Source: Moraxellaceae bacterium (GTDB lineage: Bacteria > Pseudomonadota > Gammaproteobacteria > Pseudomonadales > Moraxellaceae). Taken from it: 64,000 nt of DNA. Position 1 is the stretch's first letter; every line of letters begins with the position of its first letter. Where the stretch lies: positions 1 through 64,000 of the forward strand of contig SECL01000026.1 in NCBI GenBank assembly GCA_004173455.1, in the 5' to 3' direction. Below are positions 18,371 through 27,340 of the stretch, one piece after another. A program made the translations under genes and the position numbers. The notes under the pieces are model-generated. The model worked only from the letters and a program-made list of their open reading frames with translations, had not been told where the DNA came from and made no database searches.

Positions 18371-19678
18371 CTACATCGGAATATTTTCAACCAGCGCCCG
18401 GATGACGCCCAGAATCAGGCCAATAAACGCCCCAACTACCACGCCATTGACCCGGATCATGTGTAAATCGCCACCCACTTCACTTTCTATCTTGGCAATC
18501 ATTTCGCGCGAATCCCATTCATGGATGCGCTGGCTGATATAGCGGATTACCTTGTCGGCATAGTCGTTACTAAAGGTCACCGCCAGTTTTTCAATTTCAT
18601 GATTGAATACCTGTCGTACCTCCTGACTGGTGGTAATGTTTTTGCCCAGCCGAATCATAGCACTCTTTAGGTTGTGGGCAATGGCTGAGTGTTCACGCTG
18701 CAAGTCACCCTTGATGGCATCGCGTAAAATCACTATCGCCCCGGTTAAAAAATTGACCACCGCCGGGCTGTCCAGCAGGGCATTTTTGGTACTGTTGAGC
18801 TGTTGCGCTGCAGATGATTCCGGATCACGCAGCGCCAGCATGAGCTGTTGTGATTGCTGTTCCAGCCCAACACGCAGCGGATGTTCCGAGTTTTCCAAAA
18901 TCTGTTCGACCTTTTGCATAAAGGTATTGATGATACGGCGTTGCACATCAATGCCAATTAGGCCAGCGCCCCATGCCAGTGTACCCACACCCAGCTCATT
19001 AAACATGCGGCTGGCCAGCGCGCGGGCTTTTTCCGGATTGTTTTTTACCCATACATGCGCGGTATCCAGACCGCGTTGCAGCACTTCTTCATGGAAGTCA
19101 TTGTCCAAAATGGCGCGGATCAATTCACTGCTGAGCTGGTGCATGTCGGTATTTTTGGCCCATTGCACGATATTTTTTTGCATAAATTCGCTAATGGTGT
19201 CCTGCCCAAAAAAGTCCAGAATACGTGGCGCCGTTTGCTGGAACAAGTCGGTTATTTGCTGGGCATTGGCCGCCTGAGCCAGCCAGTCACCCACCATCAG
19301 CGTGACATCGGTACTCTGCAAGGACTGGCGCACAATATTGGGTGACAAGAAATTTTCCTGCACAAAGCGCCCCATGGATTCGGCAATCCTTGCTTTGTTG
19401 CGTGGAATGATTTCAGTGTGCTCGCGCAGTAGACGCGGTAGTGGCAGCTTGCCAAACGGATTGCGAAACAGCACGGTAATGGCATACCAGTCGGCTAGCC
19501 CACCCACCACACCGGCTTCGGCTGCCAGCATGAGAATATGCAGCAACCAAGCGTAATCTGGCAAAAATTTGACCAGAACCAATAAAACAACCCAGCAGCA
19601 TCCGGCAATGATCAGGGCAATCTGCGCCAGTGTACGACTACGGGCAAGCTGGGGAACGGCATGGCTGGTTTCGGTCAT
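18371..19678 (-). CDS. DUF445 family protein, YjiN-like
   Basis: A 435-residue protein close in length and layout to E. coli YjiN (about 426). Two N-terminal membrane helices carry GLADWYAITVLFRNPFG, a long helical region follows, and a C-terminal hydrophobic segment (VVGAFIGLILGVIRALV) closes it. Function is unknown. It precedes the other DUF445 gene by 145 bases in the same direction, which suggests a possible joint envelope role (inference). Confidence 0.82.
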   Translation of the reverse strand: MTETSHAVPQLARSRTLAQIALIIAGCCWVVLLVLVKFLPDYAWLLHILMLAAEAGVVGGLADWYAITVLFRNPFGKLPLPRLLREHTEIIPRNKARIAESMGRFVQENFLSPNIVRQSLQSTDVTLMVGDWLAQAANAQQITDLFQQTAPRILDFFGQDTISEFMQKNIVQWAKNTDMHQLSSELIRAILDNDFHEEVLQRGLDTAHVWVKNNPEKARALASRMFNELGVGTLAWGAGLIGIDVQRRIINTFMQKVEQILENSEHPLRVGLEQQSQQLMLALRDPESSAAQQLNSTKNALLDSPAVVNFLTGAIVILRDAIKGDLQREHSAIAHNLKSAMIRLGKNITTSQEVRQVFNHEIEKLAVTFSNDYADKVIRYISQRIHEWDSREMIAKIESEVGGDLHMIRVNGVVVGAFIGLILGVIRALVENIPM

Positions 19679-19866
19679 GGCAGGGCTTCAGCGCAATAAT
19701 TGTGGAGGACTGATTTTAGTTATAGAGCAACCCTGTTGCCTTGGCAAGATACAGATTTTTTTTGGCATAATAGGTCAGATGCGCCTGTTTTTTATTTTCA
19801 GCCTTATTTTTAGAAAAACTTTAAAATCAGACATGCTTGAAAATTTAGACAGACCTGAAGCTTGAT

Positions 19867-20211
19867 TTATAAGGCCAGCATCTTTAGATAAGCCACGCGC
19901 CACTGGTCTTTTTCAAAGCGCCAGTATTCTTCAATACCGAGGTGTAGCGTGTCTGAACAAGCCACGCCGGTCACCTTATATTCCGTGGCGCTAAGGGGCT
20001 TAAATTGAATATCTTTTTCCAATAACCGTGCTGGCTGCCATGTGCCTTGTTGGACTGATCGTTCGATATACTGATAACGCAATGCAGTGTTGCTTAATTG
20101 ATGATTTTGCTGAATAAAAAAGTCATCAGTTTCTAAGCACTTCAGTAAGTGATGATCACCTGAATAATAGGCATCAAGCCATTGTTTTCTAGTGGTTTGC
20201 AGGGCGGTCAT
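19867..20211 (-). CDS. Small NTF2/SnoaL-like hypothetical protein
   Basis: About 114 residues with a pattern typical of NTF2-like proteins: an N-terminal helix (RKQWLDAYYSGD), then strands ending in EEYWRFEKDQWRVAYLKML. No catalytic residues can be named. The ATG at 20211 has GAG six bases upstream; longer starts at 20238 (TTG) or 20232 (ATG) are possible. Not recognised as a named gene. Confidence 0.5.
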   Translation of the reverse strand: MTALQTTRKQWLDAYYSGDHHLLKCLETDDFFIQQNHQLSNTALRYQYIERSVQQGTWQPARLLEKDIQFKPLSATEYKVTGVACSDTLHLGIEEYWRFEKDQWRVAYLKMLAL

Positions 20212-20307
20212 GTTGTGCTCTTTTTTTGTCATGATCAAAAATAATACATGGCTTTAAACCATTTGTCGCACAGGATTGACGGCTGGTTGCTGATTACTAA
20301 GCTGGTT

Positions 20308-21690
20308 TCAATCGACTAGCCGTGTCTGGGCAAGAACTGCCTTAAAAGTGGTGCCCTGTCCCATTTTAGACTGAATATCCAAATAGCCATCGTGCTGTGC
20401 CAGTACGTGCTTAACAATGGCTAAGCCTAAACCAGTGCCACCAGACTCCCGGCTACGTGCGCTGTCTACCCGGTAAAAGCGTTCAGTCAGGCGCGGAATA
20501 TGATACGCCTCAATGCCAATGCCGTTATCCTCCACATAAAAATAACCCTGCTGCTGATCGGATGCCCAGCCAATATGAATCACCCCACCACTGGGCGTGT
20601 ACTTGATGGCATTGGTAATTAGGTTGCTAAAAGCACTGGCAATTTCAAGCTTGGAACCTCGCAGGTTGCAGTGGCTTTCAATATGCAGGTTTAGGGTGTG
20701 GCCATAGTTGCTATTAGGGTCGCTATTGTAGGCTTGTGCATCATCAAACAGCTCATTGAGCAGCGACGCCATATGAATCACCTGATCCTTGTTGATCAGC
20801 TCTTCATTTTCCAGCCGTGACAGCAACAACAGGTCATTGACCAAGGCATTCATGCGCCGGGTTTGCTGTTGCATTTGCTTGAAGGCGCGTTGCCAGCGGG
20901 TGCTGATATCCTGCTGCTCGCTCACCATTTCCAGATAACCGCTAATGACGGTTAAAGGCGTGCGCAGTTCATGCGACACATTGGCCACAAAATCGGTGCG
21001 CATTTGTTCCAGCCGGTGCAAATGGGTAATGTCATACGCCAATAGCAAAAATTCGTGATCACCAAATGGCGTCACTTCACACTGGATAAAGTGCTGCGGC
21101 TTGACCCATGAGTCCAGCTTGATACCGTTGGGATAATCACACAGGTTTTCAAAATAATGGGTAAATTGCGGGTCGCGGATAATGTTGAGTACCGGACGCT
21201 GTACATCCACGGCTTTAAGACCCAGCACTTGCTCAGCGGCCGGATTCCACCATTCCAGATGTTGTTTACTGTCAATCAGCACTACGGCATCCTGTAGCGC
21301 AGAAATCGAGGTTTGCGCGCGGGCAATGGTGTTAATCAGTTCGGTTTTGGCCTGCTTTTCCTGTCGCTGATAGCGATACAGCAAATACAGGATTTCACCC
21401 AGCACACCAGAAAGTTCAGGCGGATTTTGTTCGGGCTGAAAACGAATCCAGTAATAAATCTGGTAAAACGCCCGAAACTGCAAGCCAATAAACAACACCA
21501 GCGCAATCACCAGACACGGCCACAGCGCATGGCTAAGTAAGCCAATGATCGCTGCCACGATCAGCAAAACCAGACACAGCCGCAGGTCTTTGACCAGATC
21601 ACGCCAGATGGGCAGAGTTTTAAGATTAAGACTTTTTGGATGAAAGTTTTTCAGATTAAAACACTTGAAGTTGACGCTTTTAAGATTCAT
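20308..21690 (-). CDS. phoR: Phosphate-regulon sensor histidine kinase
   Basis: A 460-residue sensor kinase that controls PhoB in response to phosphate supply. Two N-terminal membrane helices (about 37-57 and 58-76) are followed by a PAS domain (about 125-225), a HisKA dimerisation helix with phospho-acceptor H240 in NVSHELRTPLTV, and a HATPase domain with DNGIGI and GGTGLGLAIV. No large periplasmic domain, as usual for PhoR. Residues 2-26 form five lysine-centred pentads (NLKSV, NFKCF, NLKNF, HPKSL, NLKTL), which is unusual. Located 38 bases after phoB. Confidence 0.93.
   Translation of the reverse strand: MNLKSVNFKCFNLKNFHPKSLNLKTLPIWRDLVKDLRLCLVLLIVAAIIGLLSHALWPCLVIALVLFIGLQFRAFYQIYYWIRFQPEQNPPELSGVLGEILYLLYRYQRQEKQAKTELINTIARAQTSISALQDAVVLIDSKQHLEWWNPAAEQVLGLKAVDVQRPVLNIIRDPQFTHYFENLCDYPNGIKLDSWVKPQHFIQCEVTPFGDHEFLLLAYDITHLHRLEQMRTDFVANVSHELRTPLTVISGYLEMVSEQQDISTRWQRAFKQMQQQTRRMNALVNDLLLLSRLENEELINKDQVIHMASLLNELFDDAQAYNSDPNSNYGHTLNLHIESHCNLRGSKLEIASAFSNLITNAIKYTPSGGVIHIGWASDQQQGYFYVEDNGIGIEAYHIPRLTERFYRVDSARSRESGGTGLGLAIVKHVLAQHDGYLDIQSKMGQGTTFKAVLAQTRLVD
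21613..21687 (-). repeat. Five degenerate 15-bp tandem units in the 5' end of phoR
   Basis: Codons 2-26 split into five 15-base units beginning AAT, AAC, AAT, CAT and AAT, each encoding (N/H)-x-K-x-x. The units are diverged, so this is either an old repeat or a compositional pattern. Confidence 0.45.
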
Positions 21691-21728
21691 GCAGACTATA
21701 TTCTGATCCTAAGGGATGCGGTGGCGCA

Positions 21729-22436
21729 TTAGATATATTGATCGGTGCGGGTCGAAAAACGGTAGCCCGTGCCGCGTACGGTTTGCACAAAACGCTCCAC
21801 ACCATAAGGTTCCAGAATCTTGCGTAAGCGGCGAATATGCACGTCAATGGTGCGGTCTTCAATATACACATTGCCGCCCCAGACCTGATCCAGCAATTGC
21901 GCACGGGTATAGGCACGCTCAGGATGAGTCATAAAAAATGCCAGCAGGCGGTATTCGGTGGGGCCAATTTCAATGATTTTTTCCTGATAACTCACGCGCT
22001 GGCTCACCGGATCAAGCAGCAAGTCTTCGGCTTCAATCAGTTTTTCATTATTTAAGGCATTGCTACGGCGCAGCACGGCCTTGATGCGTGACACCAGTTC
22101 ACGGGTAGAAAACGGCTTGGTCATATAATCATCGGCACCGGCATCGAGCCCCTGTACCTTATGATCTTCCTCACCGCGTGCTGTCAGCATGATCACCGGA
22201 ATTTCGGACAAGGTTTCATCGCGCTTGAGGCGACGGCACAAATCCACGCCACTGGTGCCACCGGGTAGCATCCAGTCCAGCAGGATAATACATGGACGCT
22301 GATCCACAATCATCTGGTGCGCCTGTCTGGCATCACCAGCCTGCTGGCAGCTAAAGTCGGACATTTCCAGCGCCGTGTGAATCATTTCGCGAATGGGAAG
22401 TTCATCATCCACGATTAAAATATAATCATCTTTCAT
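21729..22436 (-). CDS. phoB: Phosphate-regulon response regulator
   Basis: A 235-residue OmpR/PhoB regulator. The receiver domain has acidic D10-D11 and phospho-acceptor D54 in [10 protein letters not shown] and K switch residues are in MLTARG and TKPFS. The C-terminal winged helix has [28 protein letters not shown]. Activates phosphate-starvation genes. Cotranscribed with phoR. A cluster of PhoB-type half-sites 99-158 bases upstream points to autoregulation. Confidence 0.96.
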   Translation of the reverse strand: MKDDYILIVDDELPIREMIHTALEMSDFSCQQAGDARQAHQMIVDQRPCIILLDWMLPGGTSGVDLCRRLKRDETLSEIPVIMLTARGEEDHKVQGLDAGADDYMTKPFSTRELVSRIKAVLRRSNALNNEKLIEAEDLLLDPVSQRVSYQEKIIEIGPTEYRLLAFFMTHPERAYTRAQLLDQVWGGNVYIEDRTIDVHIRRLRKILEPYGVERFVQTVRGTGYRFSTRTDQYI

Positions 22437-22534
22437 TGTTATTCCTTGTTGTACCTGTATGGAATCTGCCGATATTCGATTTGCTGCAATTGCAACGCTA
22501 GCGGTTTCAGCCAGTCAGGAAATGGCATTGAGCG

Positions 22535-22594
22535 ATTACACTGAGCTATGACACCGAGTTATGACAGTCCTATTACAAAGCCAAAAGATGACAG
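22535..22594 (-). promoter_or_regulatory. PHO box and flanking PhoB half-sites upstream of phoB
   Basis: Read on the minus strand, TTGTAATAGGACTGTCAT (22561-22578) matches the two-repeat PHO box with 11-bp spacing. Three more half-sites in the same orientation lie at 22588-22594 (CTGTCAT), 22548-22554 (GTGTCAT) and 22535-22541 (GTGTAAT). Confidence 0.65.
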
Positions 22595-22690
22595 TTTTAT
22601 TGCAAAACACCGAGTTGGCCTAAAATAAACGGTTTTTTAGCCTCATAAGTAAGCATTTTTGGTCAAAACAGCGAGTGTCAGCGCCTTGAG

Positions 22691-23488
22691 TTAGTCCTCA
22701 GGCTCTTTCTCGATCCATTGCAATATCGACAAATACGCCACCTGACACGCGGCCAGCACTTGCGGTAACGGCTCACGAAAGCCGCCAATCACCCAGCGCA
22801 TGGCAATATGGGTGACAAAGCCATTAAGCCCCGTCGACAATAGTGACAAGTCGGTTTTGGGTACTGGCTTCTTGGGGAACATCAGCATCATAAATGCCTG
22901 AATCATGCGGTCAAAACGTGAAACGGCTTCATTGATGGTGTTGCCATGCATTTCATGCACCAAAATCGCATCAATAAACAGGATACGTGCCATCCGTGGA
23001 TCATCCTGCAACGAGGTAAACATCGCAGTTAAACCAGCTTCAATCATCAGACGCGCATCAGCCTTGCTTTGCATGACGGCAGCCAGAATATTTTTTTGCA
23101 GTTGTTCGATCAGGCGCAAATAAATCGTCTTGAATAATTCTTCACTGCGCTTAAATGACTCATAAAAGTAGCGTTCGGTCAGTTTGGCTTCGTTGCACAC
23201 ATCGCGCACCGTGACTGAAAAAAACCCTTGTGTGCCATACACCTGCAAACCCGCTTCAATCAGTTTGTCACGCCGTTCGGTTTGGCGCTGCTCCAGACTT
23301 AAACCCTTAAAGCTGCGGCGTTTACTGGCACTGCGACTCGCTGGTTTTTTTGCGGCAGGTTTTGCGCTGTTTTGATCATCAGGCGCAGTAGCCGATGATG
23401 CCGAAATGCAAGGCGTGACTGTCGGACTTTGTTCAGTCGTCACTACATGAGTTGGATTGGTTGGCGATTTGGATTGATCATCAGTCAT
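22691..23488 (-). CDS. TetR-family transcriptional regulator with basic low-complexity N-terminus
   Basis: A TetR-type repressor. The helix-turn-helix covers LIEAGLQVYGTQGFFSVTVRDVCNEAKLTERYFYESF (given here only as a landmark region after the first third of the protein), followed by a helical ligand domain. Ahead of the HTH is an unusual 50-70 residue Ala/Pro/Ser/Lys-rich stretch (AKPAAKKPASRSASKRR). I chose ATG 23488; starts further upstream (ATG 23563, TTG 23575) are open but look non-coding. It lies downstream of the diiron-protein gene on the same strand and may regulate it or phoB-side genes; the target is unknown. Confidence 0.8.
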   Translation of the reverse strand: MTDDQSKSPTNPTHVVTTEQSPTVTPCISASSATAPDDQNSAKPAAKKPASRSASKRRSFKGLSLEQRQTERRDKLIEAGLQVYGTQGFFSVTVRDVCNEAKLTERYFYESFKRSEELFKTIYLRLIEQLQKNILAAVMQSKADARLMIEAGLTAMFTSLQDDPRMARILFIDAILVHEMHGNTINEAVSRFDRMIQAFMMLMFPKKPVPKTDLSLLSTGLNGFVTHIAMRWVIGGFREPLPQVLAACQVAYLSILQWIEKEPED

Positions 23489-23635
23489 TGTCTTGGCGCT
23501 AGTCTCTGGCAACACGGAATTATAACGGCAATTCAGCATGCCATATTCTATCTGGACTGTCATCTTTCTCGACAAATGCCTGCCTAACCTTGCTGGTGGG
23601 GATAGCGGGTCGGGCAGACATGACAGCTCGCCTTT

Positions 23636-25099
23636 TTAAGACTGAATCGGCAGATTGGCTTCCTGATTGAGCAAGCTGACAAACTGCTGGGTAGCCCACA
23701 AGCCCACCACACTGGTATGCAGTGATGGCGTAAGGTACGGCATCAGCAAATAAAACGCCTGTTCAGCATTATCGCGCTCGACCAGCTTTTGTGCTAGATC
23801 GGCCAGATCCGCATTGTTGCTGTTGAGCGCCTGCTGAATGGTCAGGGCAGGGGAAGTAGAAAAATCCACATGACGATGGACAGCACGATAGCGGCGGATA
23901 CGCGGTGCATCACGACTGTTGAGCCAGCTCCCTGCAATCCAGTCATAAATAATCTGTTGCTCGGCAGGACTAAAGACACCAAACATGACTGCTTTTTCAC
24001 CATGAATAAGCTGCCAAAAGCGACTGTTTTCAGGGTTCTCATGCCGCTTGATCCAGCCTGTTTCTTCCAGCACCTCAACAAAGCGACCAATCTCATCACT
24101 GGCCAGCCACTCATTAATAGAGCGCCCTGCCAGACGGCAATAATCGCCATGCGCAAACTGACCGACCACAGCTTTTTGCTGCATTACCTTAGTCATGGCA
24201 TTTTTTAAGTCGATACGTTCTATGATTTGCTCAGTACTCATGCCCATATTGTTGAGCATATAGCCACGTCGGATGCGCTGGTAAAATTCATCACGACCTT
24301 TAAACAACGGCAGCATGGCATATACCGCTTCAACCGCCTGTTGGGCGTGGCCATTATGCGCATTATCTACCGTCACATGCAGGCTAAAATAGTACGGGTC
24401 AATGCCCAGCTCATCTAGCTCATAAGTGGTAATCAGCAAGTGCAGCGGCATTTGTTCATAGCCCAGATTAAAGCCAATCACTTCCGGCAGGAAATCCTGT
24501 CCGAGCAAGCCCAGCGCCAACTGGATACAACCCTGATGATAGTACTCATCGGGTAGGTTGCTGGCGGATGGAATACCTTGTTTGGCCATCAATTGCTGGT
24601 AAAGCAACACATGGTTTTGTGCCGCCAAGCCATTGCCCAGTTCATCCAGATAAGTACGGATCAATTGGTGGCAGTTCACATCATGCCACGACTGCAAAGC
24701 GCCATACAGCCATGAACCATCCACCCGTTTGGTGGGTTCAATGTGCTGCAAAAACAGCAACGCTTCACTTTTGTTAGAAAAATAACGGCGCGGCGCACCT
24801 TGTTTGCGTGATTTTAAATATTGCTGGTAGGCATAGCCCGTCCGCTCGGTATGCTGTTGCATCCATTGCGGCAAGTCGTCCGGGTTTTCCGGCAGGTCAC
24901 AAGGCTGTTTGGCCACCCATTCCAATTGTTGTTGCAAAAATGCATTGGCCTGACGAATGGTAGACGCGCCGGGATAAGCCTGTAAAAAATTCTGGTAGAA
25001 CTGCCGGTAGCTTGGTTCGGCTGCCTCTGCATGTGACAGACTAACTGGCAACTTCCCCAGAAAAAAATGATTCAAAATATTCTTTTGCAACGCTAGCAT
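23636..25099 (-). CDS. Iron-containing redox enzyme family protein (haem-oxygenase-like diiron fold)
   Basis: A 487-residue, mostly helical protein. It matches the pattern of haem-oxygenase-like diiron oxidases/oxygenases (the fold of UndA, BesC, SznF): DELGNG near residues 152-157, an acidic YEQ near 214-216, and the H-x3-D-x2-H motif HVTVDNAH with H241, D245, H248. Such enzymes bind two irons and use O2 to cleave, hydroxylate or desaturate small substrates. N- and C-terminal extensions beyond the roughly 230-residue core have no assigned role. The start at 25099 has AGGA 8 bases upstream. It is divergent from a methyltransferase gene. The fold call is good; the substrate is unknown. Confidence 0.72.
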   Translation of the reverse strand: MLALQKNILNHFFLGKLPVSLSHAEAAEPSYRQFYQNFLQAYPGASTIRQANAFLQQQLEWVAKQPCDLPENPDDLPQWMQQHTERTGYAYQQYLKSRKQGAPRRYFSNKSEALLFLQHIEPTKRVDGSWLYGALQSWHDVNCHQLIRTYLDELGNGLAAQNHVLLYQQLMAKQGIPSASNLPDEYYHQGCIQLALGLLGQDFLPEVIGFNLGYEQMPLHLLITTYELDELGIDPYYFSLHVTVDNAHNGHAQQAVEAVYAMLPLFKGRDEFYQRIRRGYMLNNMGMSTEQIIERIDLKNAMTKVMQQKAVVGQFAHGDYCRLAGRSINEWLASDEIGRFVEVLEETGWIKRHENPENSRFWQLIHGEKAVMFGVFSPAEQQIIYDWIAGSWLNSRDAPRIRRYRAVHRHVDFSTSPALTIQQALNSNNADLADLAQKLVERDNAEQAFYLLMPYLTPSLHTSVVGLWATQQFVSLLNQEANLPIQS

Positions 25100-25277
25100 C
25101 TTGTTGTTCCTACTACAATTCCTGAACATGATTACAGCGTTGTTTTAAAAAACAGGCTGTAAAGTTTTGTGCTATGGATTTGGCAAAATCAGCATTGCTG
25201 TTACGTTTAAAGTCTGACCGTTTATAAGCGCCCAAAAGTTTCCCTTTTAAAAATCATGCCTTAATAGGAAAAAATAC

Positions 25278-26249
25278 ATGAATCAGGAAAAATCCCTACA
25301 ACACAGTGTCACGGGACTACAACAGGATGTAAGGCAATTTTTACACTGGCTACAAAATCAGCAATATCAGTTTATTACCATCAGTCCAGCCAGCCATGAT
25401 GCCTATTTGAAGCGCAGCGGCAAAACGCAGGCAGCCAACCTAAGCGATATTTTTGGCTGGTCGCTTCCTTTTCAGGCCAGCCTTTTGCCTATCAATATAT
25501 TTGAGCTTTTATTAAGGCATGATTTGATGATCAAACATCAGGAATTGTGGAGTAGCAGGATTCGGGTATCGAGCTTAAATCAGCATTTACTATTGCATTC
25601 AGCCTATCCGACCACGGAAGAAAATGCCGTGTTTTTTGGCCCTGATACGTATCGATTTATTTATGCGCTGCAAAATCACTTGAACCAGCATCAGCCCAAT
25701 ATTCAACGGGCCATCGAACTATGTAGTGGCGCAGCACCCGCCGCATTGACTTTAGCTGATTACGCGCCTGATGCCGATATACTGGCTGCTGACATCAATC
25801 CACTTGCTCTCCAGTATGCCACCATCAATACCAACCTGAACGGGTCAACACCAGTGCATGCTGTGCAGAGCAATTTGTTGCAACACGTAGACGGCCAGTT
25901 TGACCTGATTACCGCCAATCCGCCCTATCTGGTGGATTCACATAAACGGCTATATCGACATGGAGGTGATTTGCTGGGTGCTGAACTGGCACTCAATATT
26001 GTCCAGCAGTCACTGCCCCGATTGGCTTTGCAGGGCAGCCTGCTGCTATACACCGGTGTGGTGATTGTAGATGGCAAGGACTTGCTGCAACAGGCAGTAC
26101 GGCAGCATGTGGCAGCGTGTGGCCAGCCATTTACCCTCAATTACCAGTTGCTTGATCCTGACATTTTTGCAGAGGAACTGGACGCGCAGCATTATCCGAT
26201 GGCCGAGCGTATTGCGGCCATAGCCTTGACGATTACCCGACATCAGTAA
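25278..26249 (+). CDS. Class I SAM-dependent methyltransferase with NPPY motif
   Basis: A 323-residue protein. Motif I is IELCSGAAPAAL at residues 146-157, an acidic motif II is DILAADINPLAL near 167-178, and the catalytic NPPY is at 214-217, as in HemK/PrmC and N6-adenine methyltransferases, which modify planar amides or amines. The 140-residue N-terminal part is not a PrmC-type domain I can recognise, so the substrate is open. It is divergent from the diiron-protein gene with a 178-bp shared promoter region. Confidence 0.72.
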   Translation: MNQEKSLQHSVTGLQQDVRQFLHWLQNQQYQFITISPASHDAYLKRSGKTQAANLSDIFGWSLPFQASLLPINIFELLLRHDLMIKHQELWSSRIRVSSLNQHLLLHSAYPTTEENAVFFGPDTYRFIYALQNHLNQHQPNIQRAIELCSGAAPAALTLADYAPDADILAADINPLALQYATINTNLNGSTPVHAVQSNLLQHVDGQFDLITANPPYLVDSHKRLYRHGGDLLGAELALNIVQQSLPRLALQGSLLLYTGVVIVDGKDLLQQAVRQHVAACGQPFTLNYQLLDPDIFAEELDAQHYPMAERIAAIALTITRHQ

Positions 26250-26363
26250 AGCGGTAGCCTACATGCTGTATCAATAAAATCGCTGCTCATCGATTTTGAA
26301 AATTTCTGCCATCGACAAGCATTCAAAATAGCTTAGGCTGATGCGGCATCTACATAATATTTG

Positions 26364-26383
26364 TTGACAATACCTATTGTCAA
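26364..26383. promoter_or_regulatory. Palindrome TTGACAATA-CC-TATTGTCAA, probable operator of the SDR gene
   Basis: Perfect 9-bp arms around CC, 114 bases upstream of the SDR start. The 7-bp core GACAATA-N2-TATTGTC is identical to the element before the esterase gene at 7220-7235. Confidence 0.65.
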
Positions 26384-26497
26384 AATTATATTGACTAGCC
26401 AAGCATAGCCCTAACTGCTTGCTCAGCGCTTGTGGCAGATTGCAGGGCACAGAATTTTTAAGACAGGTTTGATCCGATCCAAACAGGAATGTTCAGT

Positions 26498-27340
26498 ATG
26501 AAAGATTTTAACAATAAAGTAGCAGCCATTACTGGCGCAGGCTCAGGCATTGGTCAGCAATTGGCGATACTGCTGGCCAAGCAGGGCGCACACTTGTCCT
26601 TAAGCGATATCAACGAGCAGGGACTGGCCAAGACTGTTGAGCTGCTCAACAGCTATCCGGTTAAAGTAACCACTACCAAACTGGATGTGGCCAACCGCGA
26701 TGACTTTAAAGCATGGGCTGAACAAACCGTACAGGATCATGGCAAAGTCAACCTGATCTTCAACAATGCCGGTGTTGCGCTGGGCAGTACCGTTGAAGGC
26801 ATGAGCTACGACGAACTGGAGTGGATGATGGGGATTAATTTCTGGGGTGTGGTGTATGGCACCAAGGAATTTTTACCGCACCTGAAAACCAGCGGTGATG
26901 GGCATATTGTCAATATTTCCAGTTTGTTTGGCTTAACGGCTCAGCCTTCGCAAAGCGCCTATAACGCCAGTAAATTTGCAGTGCGCGGCTTCACCGAAGC
27001 CCTGCGTCAGGAGCTGGATATCCAGAACAATGGCGTGAGCGCCACTTGTGTGCATCCGGGCGGCATCCGTACCAATATTGCGATGGCTGCACGCATGAAT
27101 GACAGCATTCGTAGCCTTGGCATGAACCCGAATACCGCTGGTAAGCAGTTCAACAAACTACTGCGCACGCCGCCTGAAGAAGCTGCACGTCAGATTCTGG
27201 AAGCTGTACGCAACAATGACCGTCGCTTGCTGATTGGTAACGATGCCAAAGTCATTGAAATGCTGCAACGCATCATGCCAGCCGGTTATCAAAAGGTTAT
27301 GGCATTTGGCACCAAGCTACAGCAACGCGTTTCCAAGTAA
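26498..27340 (+). CDS. Short-chain dehydrogenase/reductase (SDR)
   Basis: A classical SDR of 280 residues. The NAD(P)-binding TGAGSGIG is at about residues 12-19, NNAG near 87-90, the catalytic Ser in NISSLFG, and the YxxxK motif in SAYNASK. A basic C-terminal part resembles membrane-associated long-chain alcohol or aldehyde SDRs. I chose ATG 26498 because AGGA sits 9 bases upstream. It is followed by a TetR gene and shares an operator-like palindrome with the esterase at 7301, which suggests a role in fatty-alcohol, ester or hydrocarbon metabolism (inference). Confidence 0.88.
   Translation: MKDFNNKVAAITGAGSGIGQQLAILLAKQGAHLSLSDINEQGLAKTVELLNSYPVKVTTTKLDVANRDDFKAWAEQTVQDHGKVNLIFNNAGVALGSTVEGMSYDELEWMMGINFWGVVYGTKEFLPHLKTSGDGHIVNISSLFGLTAQPSQSAYNASKFAVRGFTEALRQELDIQNNGVSATCVHPGGIRTNIAMAARMNDSIRSLGMNPNTAGKQFNKLLRTPPEEAARQILEAVRNNDRRLLIGNDAKVIEMLQRIMPAGYQKVMAFGTKLQQRVSK

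Noticed and set aside
18630-19277. 215-codon plus-strand frame opposite the YjiN-like gene
   Set aside because: Cys/Ser-rich shadow of a real DUF445 gene, no start signal.
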